The notes under the pieces are model-generated. The model did not search any database, was not told where the DNA came from, and saw only the letters and a program-made list of their open reading frames with translations. A program made the translations under genes and the position numbers. From Streptomyces aquilus (GTDB lineage: Bacteria > Actinomycetota > Actinomycetes > Streptomycetales > Streptomycetaceae): a stretch of DNA of 64,000 nt. The stretch covers positions 1,178,001 through 1,242,000 of the forward strand of contig NZ_CP034463.1 of NCBI RefSeq assembly GCF_003955715.1, read 5' to 3'. Each line of letters starts with the position of its first letter. Position 1 is the stretch's first letter. Shown here piece after piece: positions 25,261 to 33,606 of the stretch.

Positions 25261-26714
25261 GCGGGCAGTTGATGCCGTGCAGCCCCGCGGAGATCGGGTC
25301 GCTGTTCCTGTTCGAGAAGCTGTCCCCCGAGCAGTTGGGGCAGTTGTGCGGAGCGGGGCGGGTGGAGAGGTTCGAACCCGGTCCCGTCTACACCGAGGGC
25401 GAACCGGCCACCTGCTTCTACGTCATGATCGAGGGCACCGTGGTGCTCTCGCGGCGGGTCGGCGGGGACGACGTCGAGGTCACCCGCACGTCCCAACGCG
25501 GCGTGTACGCGGGCTCGATGCAGGCCTATCTGGGCGACCGGGTGCCGCAGGTCTACAACAACTCGATGCGGGTCACCGAGCCCACCCGGTTCTTCGTGCT
25601 GCCGGGCGAGAAGTTCTCGGACTTCATGCAGGAGTGGTTCCCGATGGCGGTCCATCTGCTGGAGGGACTGTTCTTCGGTTCGAAGAGCACCCAGCGGGCC
25701 ATCGGCCAGCGCGAACGGCTGCTGGCGCTCGGCTCGTTGTCCGCGGGACTCACGCACGAGCTCAACAACCCGGCCGCGGCGGCCGTGCGGGCGACGGCGA
25801 CGCTGCGCGAGCGGGTGGGCAAGATGCGGCACAAGCTCGCGATCATCGCCCAGGGGAACTACGCCCCCGAGGTGATGGCCAAGCTCATCGACATCCAGGA
25901 CCGCACCGCCGAACGCGTCGCCAAGGCGCCGACGTTGAGCCCGCTGGAGGCCTCCGACCGGGAGGACGCGGTGACCGACTGGCTGGACGACCACGACATC
26001 CAGAACGGCTGGCGGCTCGCCCCCACCTTCGTGCAGGCCGGGCTCGACGTGGACTGGCTGGACCAGGTCGCGGCGGCCGTGGACGAGGAGCTGCTGCCGA
26101 ACGCGATCGGCTGGCTCAACTACACCGTCGAGACCGAGCTGTTGATGGACGAGATCAACGACTCCACCAACCGCATCTCGCATCTCGTCGACGCCGCCAA
26201 GCAGTACTCGCAGCTCGACCGGGCACCCTTCCAGAACGCCGACGTCCACGAACTCCTCGACAGCACCCTGCTGATGCTCTCCGGCAAGATCGGGCAGCAG
26301 ATCAAGGTCGTCAAGGACTACGACCGTACGCTCCCGAGGATCCCCGCCTACCCGGCGGAGCTCAACCAAGTGTGGACGAACCTCATCGACAACGCGGTCT
26401 CCGCGATCAACGGGGCGGGCGGCGAAGGGACGTTGACCGTGCGGACCGCTCTCGACAACGAGCGGCTGCTGGTGGAGTTCCGGGACACCGGTCCCGGTGT
26501 GCCGAAGGAGATCCGCGGCCGGATCTTCGACCCGTTCTTCACCACCAAGCCGGTCGGCGAGGGCACCGGGCTGGGCCTGGACATCTCGTGGCGGATCGTC
26601 GTCAACAAGCACCACGGGACGCTGCAGGTCGAGTCGGAGCCGGGCGACACCCGCTTCCAGGTGCTGCTGCCGCTCACCGCCGAAGAGAACGACACCATCG
26701 AGGAGTTGGCGTGA
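25257..26714 (+). CDS. Soluble histidine kinase with N-terminal cyclic-nucleotide-binding domain
   Basis: The 485-residue protein has no membrane helix. Residues 12-135 form a cNMP-binding beta-roll (RFEPGPVYTEGEPATCFYVMIEGTVVLSRR). A HisKA-type core follows: SAGLTHELNNPAAAA with phosphoacceptor H167, a long helical insertion of about 150 residues, N-box WTNLIDNAVSAINGAG, DTGPGVPKEIRGRIFDPFFTT and GEGTGLGLDISW. Its start overlaps the receiver-flavoprotein stop (ATGA) and its stop overlaps the UBP zinc-finger start (GTGA). It most likely phosphorylates D68 of the upstream receiver in response to a nucleotide or redox signal. Confidence 0.92.
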   Translation: MSGQLMPCSPAEIGSLFLFEKLSPEQLGQLCGAGRVERFEPGPVYTEGEPATCFYVMIEGTVVLSRRVGGDDVEVTRTSQRGVYAGSMQAYLGDRVPQVYNNSMRVTEPTRFFVLPGEKFSDFMQEWFPMAVHLLEGLFFGSKSTQRAIGQRERLLALGSLSAGLTHELNNPAAAAVRATATLRERVGKMRHKLAIIAQGNYAPEVMAKLIDIQDRTAERVAKAPTLSPLEASDREDAVTDWLDDHDIQNGWRLAPTFVQAGLDVDWLDQVAAAVDEELLPNAIGWLNYTVETELLMDEINDSTNRISHLVDAAKQYSQLDRAPFQNADVHELLDSTLLMLSGKIGQQIKVVKDYDRTLPRIPAYPAELNQVWTNLIDNAVSAINGAGGEGTLTVRTALDNERLLVEFRDTGPGVPKEIRGRIFDPFFTTKPVGEGTGLGLDISWRIVVNKHHGTLQVESEPGDTRFQVLLPLTAEENDTIEELA

Positions 26715-27064
26715 CCGACATCCAGGGACTGGACCCCAGCGTGCCGCCGAGCGGGAACGGCTGTGTGGAGTGCGACGCCGCCGGCGGGTGGTGGTTCCAT
26801 CTGCGGCGCTGTGCCCAGTGCGGCCATGTGGGGTGTTGCGACTCCTCCCCCGCCAAGCACGCCACGGCCCATTTCGAGGAGACCGGCCATCCTTTGGTGC
26901 AGAGCTACGAGCCGGGCGAGGAGTGGTACTGGAACTTCGAGACCAAGGAAATGTTCGAGTCCGGTCCCGCGCTGACACCGCCCGACAGCCATCCCGCGGA
27001 CCAGCCCGCGCCGGGGCCCGAGGGCCGCGTTCCGGCGGACTGGGCGCGGACGCTGCGCGGCTGA
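26711..27064 (+). CDS. UBP-type zinc-finger protein
   Basis: The 117-residue protein is dominated by a UBP (ZnF_UBP) domain at about 15-95: GCVECDAAGGWWFHLRRC, CAQCGHVGCCDSS, KHATAHFEETGHP, then EPGEEWYWNFETKEMFES. The cysteines and histidines match the zinc ligands of the domain. In eukaryotic deubiquitinases this domain grips the free C-terminal Gly-Gly of ubiquitin; its bacterial role is unknown. GTG overlaps the kinase stop in GTGA, so it belongs to the same translation unit. The tail (about 95-117) is proline-rich and low in complexity. Confidence 0.9.
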   Translation: MTDIQGLDPSVPPSGNGCVECDAAGGWWFHLRRCAQCGHVGCCDSSPAKHATAHFEETGHPLVQSYEPGEEWYWNFETKEMFESGPALTPPDSHPADQPAPGPEGRVPADWARTLRG

Positions 27065-27119
27065 TCGCCCAAAGCTCCCCCCGGGCCCGAACGGGTCGGC
27101 ACAGTGACAGGATGTACGT

Positions 27120-30047
27120 GTGCCTCTGACCTCGTTCTCTTCTCCACTCATCGGGCGTGACGACGAGCTGTCCCGCCTCGCCGGTGTTCTCGAACGCGCC
27201 CGCGGCGGGGCGGCTCGGGGTGTGCTCATCGGAGGGGACGCCGGCGTCGGCAAGACCCGGTTGCTGGACGAGGTCACCCAGGGCGCCGCCCGGGACGGCA
27301 TGACCGTGCTCACCGGACACTGCGTCGATCTCGGGGACGTCGGTCTGCCCTATCTGCCGTTCACCGAGATCCTGGGGGTGCTGGCGGCCGACGAGCGGTT
27401 CGCGGGCGTGCTCGCCGGGCATCCGGTGGTCGACCGGCTGCTGGGCGGCGGCACCGACGACGTGCGGGACATGGGCGGGCGGCTGCGGCTCTTCGAGGGG
27501 ATCGCGGGGCTGCTGGCCGATCTCTCGGACGTGGCACCGGTGTTGCTCGTGCTGGAGGACCTGCACTGGGCCGACCAGTCCTCCCGCGATCTGCTGCGGT
27601 TCCTGCTCAGCCGGGGCATTCTGCAACGGTCGGCCGGCGGGGCGCCCACGCACCGGCTGGCGGTGTTCGCGTCGTACCGCGCCGACGACCTGCACCGCCG
27701 TCACCCGCTGCGGCCGCTGCTGGCCGAGTTGGTGCGGCTGCCCGCCGTGGAGCGGCTGGAGCTGCGGCCGCTGGCCGACACCGAGGTGGCGCAGCTCGTG
27801 CAGGCCCTGTGGGACCGGCCGCTGCCGGACGCCACGGTCCGGCGGATCGTGGAGCGGGCCGAGGGCAACGCCTTCTACGCCGAGGAACTCGTCGCGGCCA
27901 CCGACACCGAGGTGGGCGGGGTGCCGAGCGGGCTGGCCGACGTCCTGCTGATCCGCTTCGAGCAGCTGTCGGACACCGCTCAACTGGTGCTGCGCACGGC
28001 CGCGGTCGCCGGACGGCGGGTCGAGCACGACCTGCTGAGCGAGGCCGTCGGGCTCCCCGAGGACGAGCTGGAGTCGGCGCTGCGCGAGGCCATCGGGCGA
28101 CAGCTGCTGGTGCCGGGCGACGGGGACACGTACTCCTTCCGGCACGCCCTCGCCCGGGAGGCCGTCTACGCCGATCTGCTGCCCGGTGAACGGGCCCGGC
28201 TGCACGGCGCGTTCGCCCGGCTGCTGACCGCACGCGGCCATCGCGCCGAGACGGCGGCGGAGCGGGCCCACCACTACCGTGAGAGCCATGACCTCGCCGA
28301 GGCCCTGGCCGCCTCGCTGGAGGCGGCCGATCACGCCCAGCGGGTCGGGGCGCCGGCCGAGGAGCTGCGGCATCTGGAGACGGCCCTCGACCTGTGGTCG
28401 GCGGTGGAGGTGTCCGCCCGCCCCTCCGAGGACCGGGTCACGCTCACCCTGCGCGCCTCCGCCGCGGCCGCGCACGCCGGCGAGTCGCATCGCGCGGTCT
28501 CCCTGACCCGGGCCGCGCTCGCGGGCATCGACCAGGACGCCGACTCCGAACTCGCCGCCCGCGTCCGCTACACCCTCGCCGGGAACTTGATCAGCGTCGA
28601 CAACCTGACCGCGGCGTTCGCCTACAGCAGTGAGGCGCTCGCCCTCATCCCGGCCGAGCCGCCGTCCCGGACCTGGGTGTGGGCGGCGGCCACCCATGTC
28701 ATGGCGGCGCGTCACGTCGGGGAGAACGAGACCGCTTTGCGGATCGCCCACGAGGCCCTGCGCGTCGCCGAACAGCTGGGGGCCGCGGACGCCCGGGCCG
28801 ACCTGCTCATCTCGCTCGCCGGCCTGGAGGGCGCGGGCCGACGCACCCCCGAGGGGCGCGAACGCCTCGACCAGGCACGGCAGTTGGCGCACGACTCGGG
28901 CAACGCGTCCGTGGAGCTGCGCGCCCTGTTCAACCTCGCCATCGGCAGCTACGAGTCCGGCGACCTCGAAGAGGCACTCCCCCACCTGACCGAGGGCATC
29001 GACCGGGCCCGCCGCGCCGGGCTGCTGTCCTCGCTGTATCCGCAGGCGATGCGCCATCTCCAGCTCCTGGTCCTCTACACGCTGGGCCGCTGGGACGAGG
29101 CGCTGCGGGCGGCGAGCGGGGCCGGGATGCTGCCCGCGATCGACGGGTACGCGGCCGGGCCCGCGCTCTATGTCGCCCTCGCGCGCGGCGACTTCACGGC
29201 GGTCGACCGGGCCCGCGCCCTGCTCCGGGGCCCCTTCGACTGGATGGCCACCCTCGTCGCGGCCATCGCGCTGACCGAGGCGGCGTCGCTGCGCGGGGAC
29301 GCCGAGGCCGCGGTGGAGCAGGTGCGCTCGTCCGTGAAGGCCCTCACCGACGACGCGGGCACCCGTCCCGACGTCGCGGTCCGGCTCGCCGCTCTCGCGC
29401 TGTCCGCGGTCGCCGACACCACCGCCGGGCTGCGGCTGAGCGGTGACGAGGCGGGCGCGAAACGGTGGGCGGCCCCGGCGGACGAGCTGGTGGAGCTGGC
29501 CCGGCACACGGCCGCGCGCGGCGACGACGGCAATCCGCAGGGTCCGGAAGGGCAGGCGTGGCTGGCCCGCGCCGAGGCGGAGTGGGCGCGGGCGGTGTCC
29601 GGTCCGGACGTGGCGGCCTGGGCGAAGGCCGTCGCCGCCTTCGACTTCGGCGACACCTACGAGCACGCGCGCTGCCAACTTCGGTACGCCGAGGCCCTGT
29701 TGGCGGCCGACCGGCGCGAGGAGGCGGCCGTTCAGGCCGGTGCGGCGCGCGAGGCGGCCCTGCGGCTGGGGGCGACGCTCCTGCTGGAGCAGACGGACAC
29801 GCTGATCCGCCGGGGCAGGCTGTCGACCGCCCCCGCGCCCAGCGCCTCGCCGCTCACCGCCCGCGAGCAGGACGTGCTGCGGCTCCTCGCCCTCGGCCGC
29901 AGCAACCGGCAGATCGGCGAGGAGCTGTTCATCAGCGGCAAGACGGCCAGCGTCCATGTCTCCAACATCCTGGCCAAGCTGGGCGCCGCGAGCCGTACCG
30001 AGGCGGTGGCCGTCGCCTATCGCGAAGGCCTGATCGCCCCGGAGTGA
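27120..30047 (+). CDS. LuxR-family large ATP-binding regulator (LAL)
   Basis: The product is 975 residues. An N-terminal AAA/STAND ATPase has Walker A GGDAGVGKT (38-46) and Walker B VLLVLEDLHWADQ. A long helical middle (about 330-890) looks TPR-like. The C-terminal LuxR HTH contains LTAREQDVLRLLALGRSNRQIGEELFISGKTASVHVSNILAKLG. LAL proteins are ATP-dependent activators, often of sugar use or secondary metabolism. Here the leftward sugar operon converges on it, its last gene ending 8 bp away. Targets cannot be read from sequence. The GTG start lies 56 bp after the UBP gene. Confidence 0.93.
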   Translation: MPLTSFSSPLIGRDDELSRLAGVLERARGGAARGVLIGGDAGVGKTRLLDEVTQGAARDGMTVLTGHCVDLGDVGLPYLPFTEILGVLAADERFAGVLAGHPVVDRLLGGGTDDVRDMGGRLRLFEGIAGLLADLSDVAPVLLVLEDLHWADQSSRDLLRFLLSRGILQRSAGGAPTHRLAVFASYRADDLHRRHPLRPLLAELVRLPAVERLELRPLADTEVAQLVQALWDRPLPDATVRRIVERAEGNAFYAEELVAATDTEVGGVPSGLADVLLIRFEQLSDTAQLVLRTAAVAGRRVEHDLLSEAVGLPEDELESALREAIGRQLLVPGDGDTYSFRHALAREAVYADLLPGERARLHGAFARLLTARGHRAETAAERAHHYRESHDLAEALAASLEAADHAQRVGAPAEELRHLETALDLWSAVEVSARPSEDRVTLTLRASAAAAHAGESHRAVSLTRAALAGIDQDADSELAARVRYTLAGNLISVDNLTAAFAYSSEALALIPAEPPSRTWVWAAATHVMAARHVGENETALRIAHEALRVAEQLGAADARADLLISLAGLEGAGRRTPEGRERLDQARQLAHDSGNASVELRALFNLAIGSYESGDLEEALPHLTEGIDRARRAGLLSSLYPQAMRHLQLLVLYTLGRWDEALRAASGAGMLPAIDGYAAGPALYVALARGDFTAVDRARALLRGPFDWMATLVAAIALTEAASLRGDAEAAVEQVRSSVKALTDDAGTRPDVAVRLAALALSAVADTTAGLRLSGDEAGAKRWAAPADELVELARHTAARGDDGNPQGPEGQAWLARAEAEWARAVSGPDVAAWAKAVAAFDFGDTYEHARCQLRYAEALLAADRREEAAVQAGAAREAALRLGATLLLEQTDTLIRRGRLSTAPAPSASPLTAREQDVLRLLALGRSNRQIGEELFISGKTASVHVSNILAKLGAASRTEAVAVAYREGLIAPE

Positions 30048-30054
30048 CGGCTCG

Positions 30055-31245
30055 TCAGTTCCCGGCGCAGTCCAGGCGGTCGAGGTCGACGGCGTCCGCC
30101 ATCGCCTGCATGCCCTTGTCGTTGGGGTGGATGTGGTCCCCGCCGTCGAAGAAGGGCAGCATCCGCTCGTGGTCGTAGGGGCTGCGCAGGACGCGGTCGA
30201 AGTCGGTGACCGCGTCGAACTCCCCGCTGTCCCTGATGTACTGGTTCACCTCCTGCCGTACGGCCTCGGCGGCGGGGTCCCATTCCGACCAGCCCTTGAA
30301 GGGGCCGACGGTGGAGACGACGAGGCACTTGCCGGCCGCGTGCACCCGGTCGGCGATCTGCCGGTAGCCGTCGATCAGGTCCTGGGCGGTGACACCGGTG
30401 TGGGACTTGATGTCGTTGACGCCCTCGAAGAGGAAGACCGTGCGGACGCCCGGCAGGGAGAGCACGTCCCGGTCCAGCCGGTTCAGGGCGCTCTGCCCGG
30501 GGCCGTCCGTCAGCACTCTGTTCCCCGAGATGCCCTCGTCGGCCACGCCCTTGACCGTGCTCGGGGACTTCCGGAGGCGCCGGGCCAGGTAGTCGGGCCA
30601 GCGGCGGTTCAGGTCGGTCGTGGACTGCCAGCCGTCCGTGATGGAGTCCCCGAGCGCGACGACCGCGCCGATGCCGGGGGCCGCCCGCACGGAGACCGCG
30701 TCGAGGTAGAACCAGGAGCCGATCGACGCGGCCCACGGGGCGCCGCTCTCCTCGGCGGTGTGGTCGCCCTCGGTGAGGTAGGAGGTCTGCATGGCCATCC
30801 AGTGGCCGGTGACCGGGCCTGCCGCGTCCGCGCTGTGGATGCTGATCACCAGGTCCGTCCCGGCGGGCAGCTTCCCGGGCAGCGGGTCGCTGTAGACGGT
30901 GGCGCCGGCCGGGACGGTGACGGAGTCCGCACCGGCGAAGGCGAGTCGCCGGTTGCTGCCGCGGACCAGCTCGGCGCCCTCCTTCCGCAGCCCGGCGTAG
31001 ACGCTGTCGAAGGTCACCGGACGGTCGCCGAAGGCGTTGGAGAGCCGGATGCGCAGGTCCCGGCCGGCGACGCTGGTGTGCACGACCATCCGGTACCCGC
31101 GGCCGGCGACCGCCTCGCCCATGCGGTCGGCACTCGCGCCCCAGGTGACCACGCCGTCGGGCGGGTTCTCCGCGGCCGACGCCGACGGGACCTGGAGGGC
31201 CGCCGCCGTCAACACGGCCGCCACCAGGCGGCGCAGCCGGGTCAC
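30055..31245 (-). CDS. Secreted SGNH/GDSL-family esterase or lipase
   Basis: The product is 396 residues. A signal peptide (about 1-25, ending PSASAA) precedes a beta-rich N-terminal region and an SGNH hydrolase domain. Block I is VVALGDSITDGW with the catalytic serine, block II includes GISGNRVL, block III is EGVNDIKSH with the oxyanion asparagine, and block V is HIHPNDKG with catalytic Asp/His. It would deacylate or de-acetylate an extracellular substrate. GTG overlaps the GH95 stop codon (GTGA), so it is translated with the glycosidase and a carbohydrate acetyl-esterase role is more likely than a general lipase. It is last in the operon. Confidence 0.9.
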   Translation of the reverse strand: MTRLRRLVAAVLTAAALQVPSASAAENPPDGVVTWGASADRMGEAVAGRGYRMVVHTSVAGRDLRIRLSNAFGDRPVTFDSVYAGLRKEGAELVRGSNRRLAFAGADSVTVPAGATVYSDPLPGKLPAGTDLVISIHSADAAGPVTGHWMAMQTSYLTEGDHTAEESGAPWAASIGSWFYLDAVSVRAAPGIGAVVALGDSITDGWQSTTDLNRRWPDYLARRLRKSPSTVKGVADEGISGNRVLTDGPGQSALNRLDRDVLSLPGVRTVFLFEGVNDIKSHTGVTAQDLIDGYRQIADRVHAAGKCLVVSTVGPFKGWSEWDPAAEAVRQEVNQYIRDSGEFDAVTDFDRVLRSPYDHERMLPFFDGGDHIHPNDKGMQAMADAVDLDRLDCAGN

Positions 31246-33587
31246 CGGGTGAAGTCCTTCAGCGTGACGGAGGCGCCCGGTCGCAGCGTCACCGTGCGAC
31301 TCGTCCCCCCGAACTCCACGGTCGTGGTGCGGCCGCCGACGCTGTGTATACGTGCCTCGCTCGGTTTCCCATCCCTCCACCGTAGATCGACGACGAAACC
31401 GCCCCGCGCCCCCACCCCGGTGACGGACCCGGAGGCGGCCCAGGCGTCGGGGAGGGCCGGGAGGAGTTCGATGTGGCCCGGCCGGGAGTAGAGGAGCATC
31501 TCGATCATCGCGGCGGGGGTGCCGAGGTTGGCGTCGATCTGGAAGATGCCGCGGCCCTTGTCCACCTCGTAGATGTCGAAGAGGTTGAACGCGGTGCCGT
31601 TGCTGCCGTCGCTGGACGGGCGGAGGTTGTTGACCACCAACTGGTAGGCGTTCTGCGCGTTCTTGAGTCGGGCCCAGCACAGCGCGCGCCAGGCGTTCGC
31701 CCAGCCGAAGCTCTCCGTGCCGCGGGCGGTGAGCAGGGCGGTGGCGCCCGCCACCAGGTCGGACGGGGAGGAGCCGGGGCGGATGCGGTCGCCGGGGAAG
31801 AGACCGACGAGCGGGGACAGGTGGCGGTGGGTGGTCTCCCCGAGGTTGTCCGGGGACATCCACTCCTCCAGCCACCCCGTCTTCGGGCTGACCTGCGGCA
31901 GGTAGAGCCGCTTGCGCAGCCCGGCCACGGTGTCGGCGAAGCCGCCGTCCCGCTTCAACTCGGCAGCGGCGACGCAGTAGCTGCCGAAGAGCGCCCAGAC
32001 GAGTTCCTGGGCGTAGGTGATGCCCTTGGCGTCGAGCGGCCCGTGTTCGGGCGACCAGTCGCTGTCGGCGATGAGCACCTCCCGTGAGGTGCCCGGCAGC
32101 GTGGTGGTGAGCAGCCGGGCCTCCCAGAACTCGCAGGCGCCCTTCAGGAGGGGGTAGATCCTCTCCAGATGGGTGCGGGAGCCCGTGAACTCGTAGTGCT
32201 CCCACAGCGAGTTGCACAGCCAGGCGTTTCCCGCCGGGTGCCACCACCAGCCGCCCCCGCCGTTCGGGTTGGTGGAGATGGCGACGGTCCAGCCGGCGTT
32301 CTTGCCGGTGGAGTTGCGGTAGCGGTTGCGCGGGTCGTTGAAGAGGCGGCGGGTGAGGTCGGTCCAGGACGGGAGCTGGGCGAGGCAGTAGTCGGTGAGG
32401 GCCTCGAAGGACCGCGCGAGGCCTGCCCGGTCGGCCATCCAGTAGTTCATCTGGATGTTGATGTCGGTGTGGTAGTCGCCCATCCAGTCCGGGTCGTTGC
32501 CGTCCAGCCAGAGGCCCTGGAGGCCCAGCGGCAGACTGTCCCGCGATCCGGCGATCATCAGGTAGCGGCCGAACTGGAGGTACGTCGCCTCCAGTTCGGG
32601 ATCGGGCACGCCATCACGGGCGCGGGCCTTGAGCCGCTCCCAGGTGTCCCTCGCACGCTGCTCGGCCGTCGATGTGCCGAGCGACAGATCGAGTCGGCCG
32701 AAGAGGGCGCGGTGGTCGGCGACATGGGTGCGCAGCAGGACGTCGGCCTGGTGCGCGGCGGCGTCGCGGACCTTGGCGCGGGCCAGCTTCTCGGGGTCGA
32801 GGGCGGGATCGCGGTAGTCCGTGCGGGCGTCCGGCGTGTAGTTGGTGCCGCCGCTGACCAGCACGGTCAGGTCACGGCAGTCCGAGAAGTCGATACGGCT
32901 GCCGTTCACCGTGACCCGTCCGCCGCTGCCGTACGCCTTGACCGCCGCCCCGTAGCGGAGCCCGTTGGGGAAGGCCGCCCCGAAGGAGACGGCCGCCTGC
33001 CCCTCGCCGTGCGTGCCCTCCAGGGTCACGGAGCCGGTGTACCGGCCGCCGCCGCCCTGGGTGAAGTGCAGGACGATCACGTCGTCGGGGTGGCTGGCGA
33101 AGATCTCCCGGCGGTAGGTGACGCCGGAGCGGACGTACGACGTGGTGACCACGCCCCGGGCGAGGTCGAGGGTGCGGCGGTAGCCGTGGACCGCGGACAG
33201 GTCGTGGTCGGGGAGGTCCACGGTGAGCCGGGCGAGCAGCGTGAAGGAGCCGAAGTCCGCGCGCCCGTAGGGGAACTGGCCGTCGGCGTCGAGGGTGTCG
33301 TTGCGGCCGCCGGTCCACATCGTGGCGTCGGAGACGAGGAGGAGTTCGCGCCCGGGGTCGTTGCTCGCCAGGGCGCCGAGGCGGCCGTTGCCGACGGGCA
33401 GGCCCTGTTCGATCATCGAGTGCTCGTCGGCGGGCGCCTGCCACCAGAGGGTGTCCGAACTTCCCTCATCCGGAAGGGAGTCGGGCCGGTCCGGGGCGGC
33501 GGTCGCGGTGTACGTCGGCAGGGTGGCGAGGGCGCCGGTCGTCGCGGCGAGGGCCAGCAGGTGGCGTCTGGACGGTTCGGGGGTCAT
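31242..33587 (-). CDS. Secreted GH95-family glycosidase (alpha-L-fucosidase/alpha-L-galactosidase type)
   Basis: The product is 781 residues. A Tat-type signal (SRRHLLALAATTGALATLP) comes first, then the GH95 beta-sandwich beginning WWQAPADEHSMIEQGLPVGNGRLGA. The (alpha/alpha)6 barrel follows, with DYHTDINIQMNYWMADRAGL carrying the two conserved asparagines that activate water, and IADSDWSPEHGP with the general-acid glutamate. GH95 enzymes remove terminal alpha-1,2-L-fucose or L-galactose from plant or host glycans by inversion. CAGGAG lies before the ATG. It sits between GH27 and SGNH genes in a four-gene operon, suggesting decoration removal from one plant polysaccharide. Confidence 0.93.
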   Translation of the reverse strand: MTPEPSRRHLLALAATTGALATLPTYTATAAPDRPDSLPDEGSSDTLWWQAPADEHSMIEQGLPVGNGRLGALASNDPGRELLLVSDATMWTGGRNDTLDADGQFPYGRADFGSFTLLARLTVDLPDHDLSAVHGYRRTLDLARGVVTTSYVRSGVTYRREIFASHPDDVIVLHFTQGGGGRYTGSVTLEGTHGEGQAAVSFGAAFPNGLRYGAAVKAYGSGGRVTVNGSRIDFSDCRDLTVLVSGGTNYTPDARTDYRDPALDPEKLARAKVRDAAAHQADVLLRTHVADHRALFGRLDLSLGTSTAEQRARDTWERLKARARDGVPDPELEATYLQFGRYLMIAGSRDSLPLGLQGLWLDGNDPDWMGDYHTDINIQMNYWMADRAGLARSFEALTDYCLAQLPSWTDLTRRLFNDPRNRYRNSTGKNAGWTVAISTNPNGGGGWWWHPAGNAWLCNSLWEHYEFTGSRTHLERIYPLLKGACEFWEARLLTTTLPGTSREVLIADSDWSPEHGPLDAKGITYAQELVWALFGSYCVAAAELKRDGGFADTVAGLRKRLYLPQVSPKTGWLEEWMSPDNLGETTHRHLSPLVGLFPGDRIRPGSSPSDLVAGATALLTARGTESFGWANAWRALCWARLKNAQNAYQLVVNNLRPSSDGSNGTAFNLFDIYEVDKGRGIFQIDANLGTPAAMIEMLLYSRPGHIELLPALPDAWAASGSVTGVGARGGFVVDLRWRDGKPSEARIHSVGGRTTTVEFGGTSRTVTLRPGASVTLKDFTR

Positions 33588-33606
33588 GGCGGCTCCTGGT
33601 GGGGGG

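Noticed and set aside
24831..29957. Very long open frame of about 1700 codons on the minus strand
   Set aside because: It lies opposite four well-supported genes (flavoprotein, kinase, UBP finger, LuxR). Its translation is low in complexity and rich in Gly/Arg/Val, as expected for an antisense frame of high-GC coding DNA.
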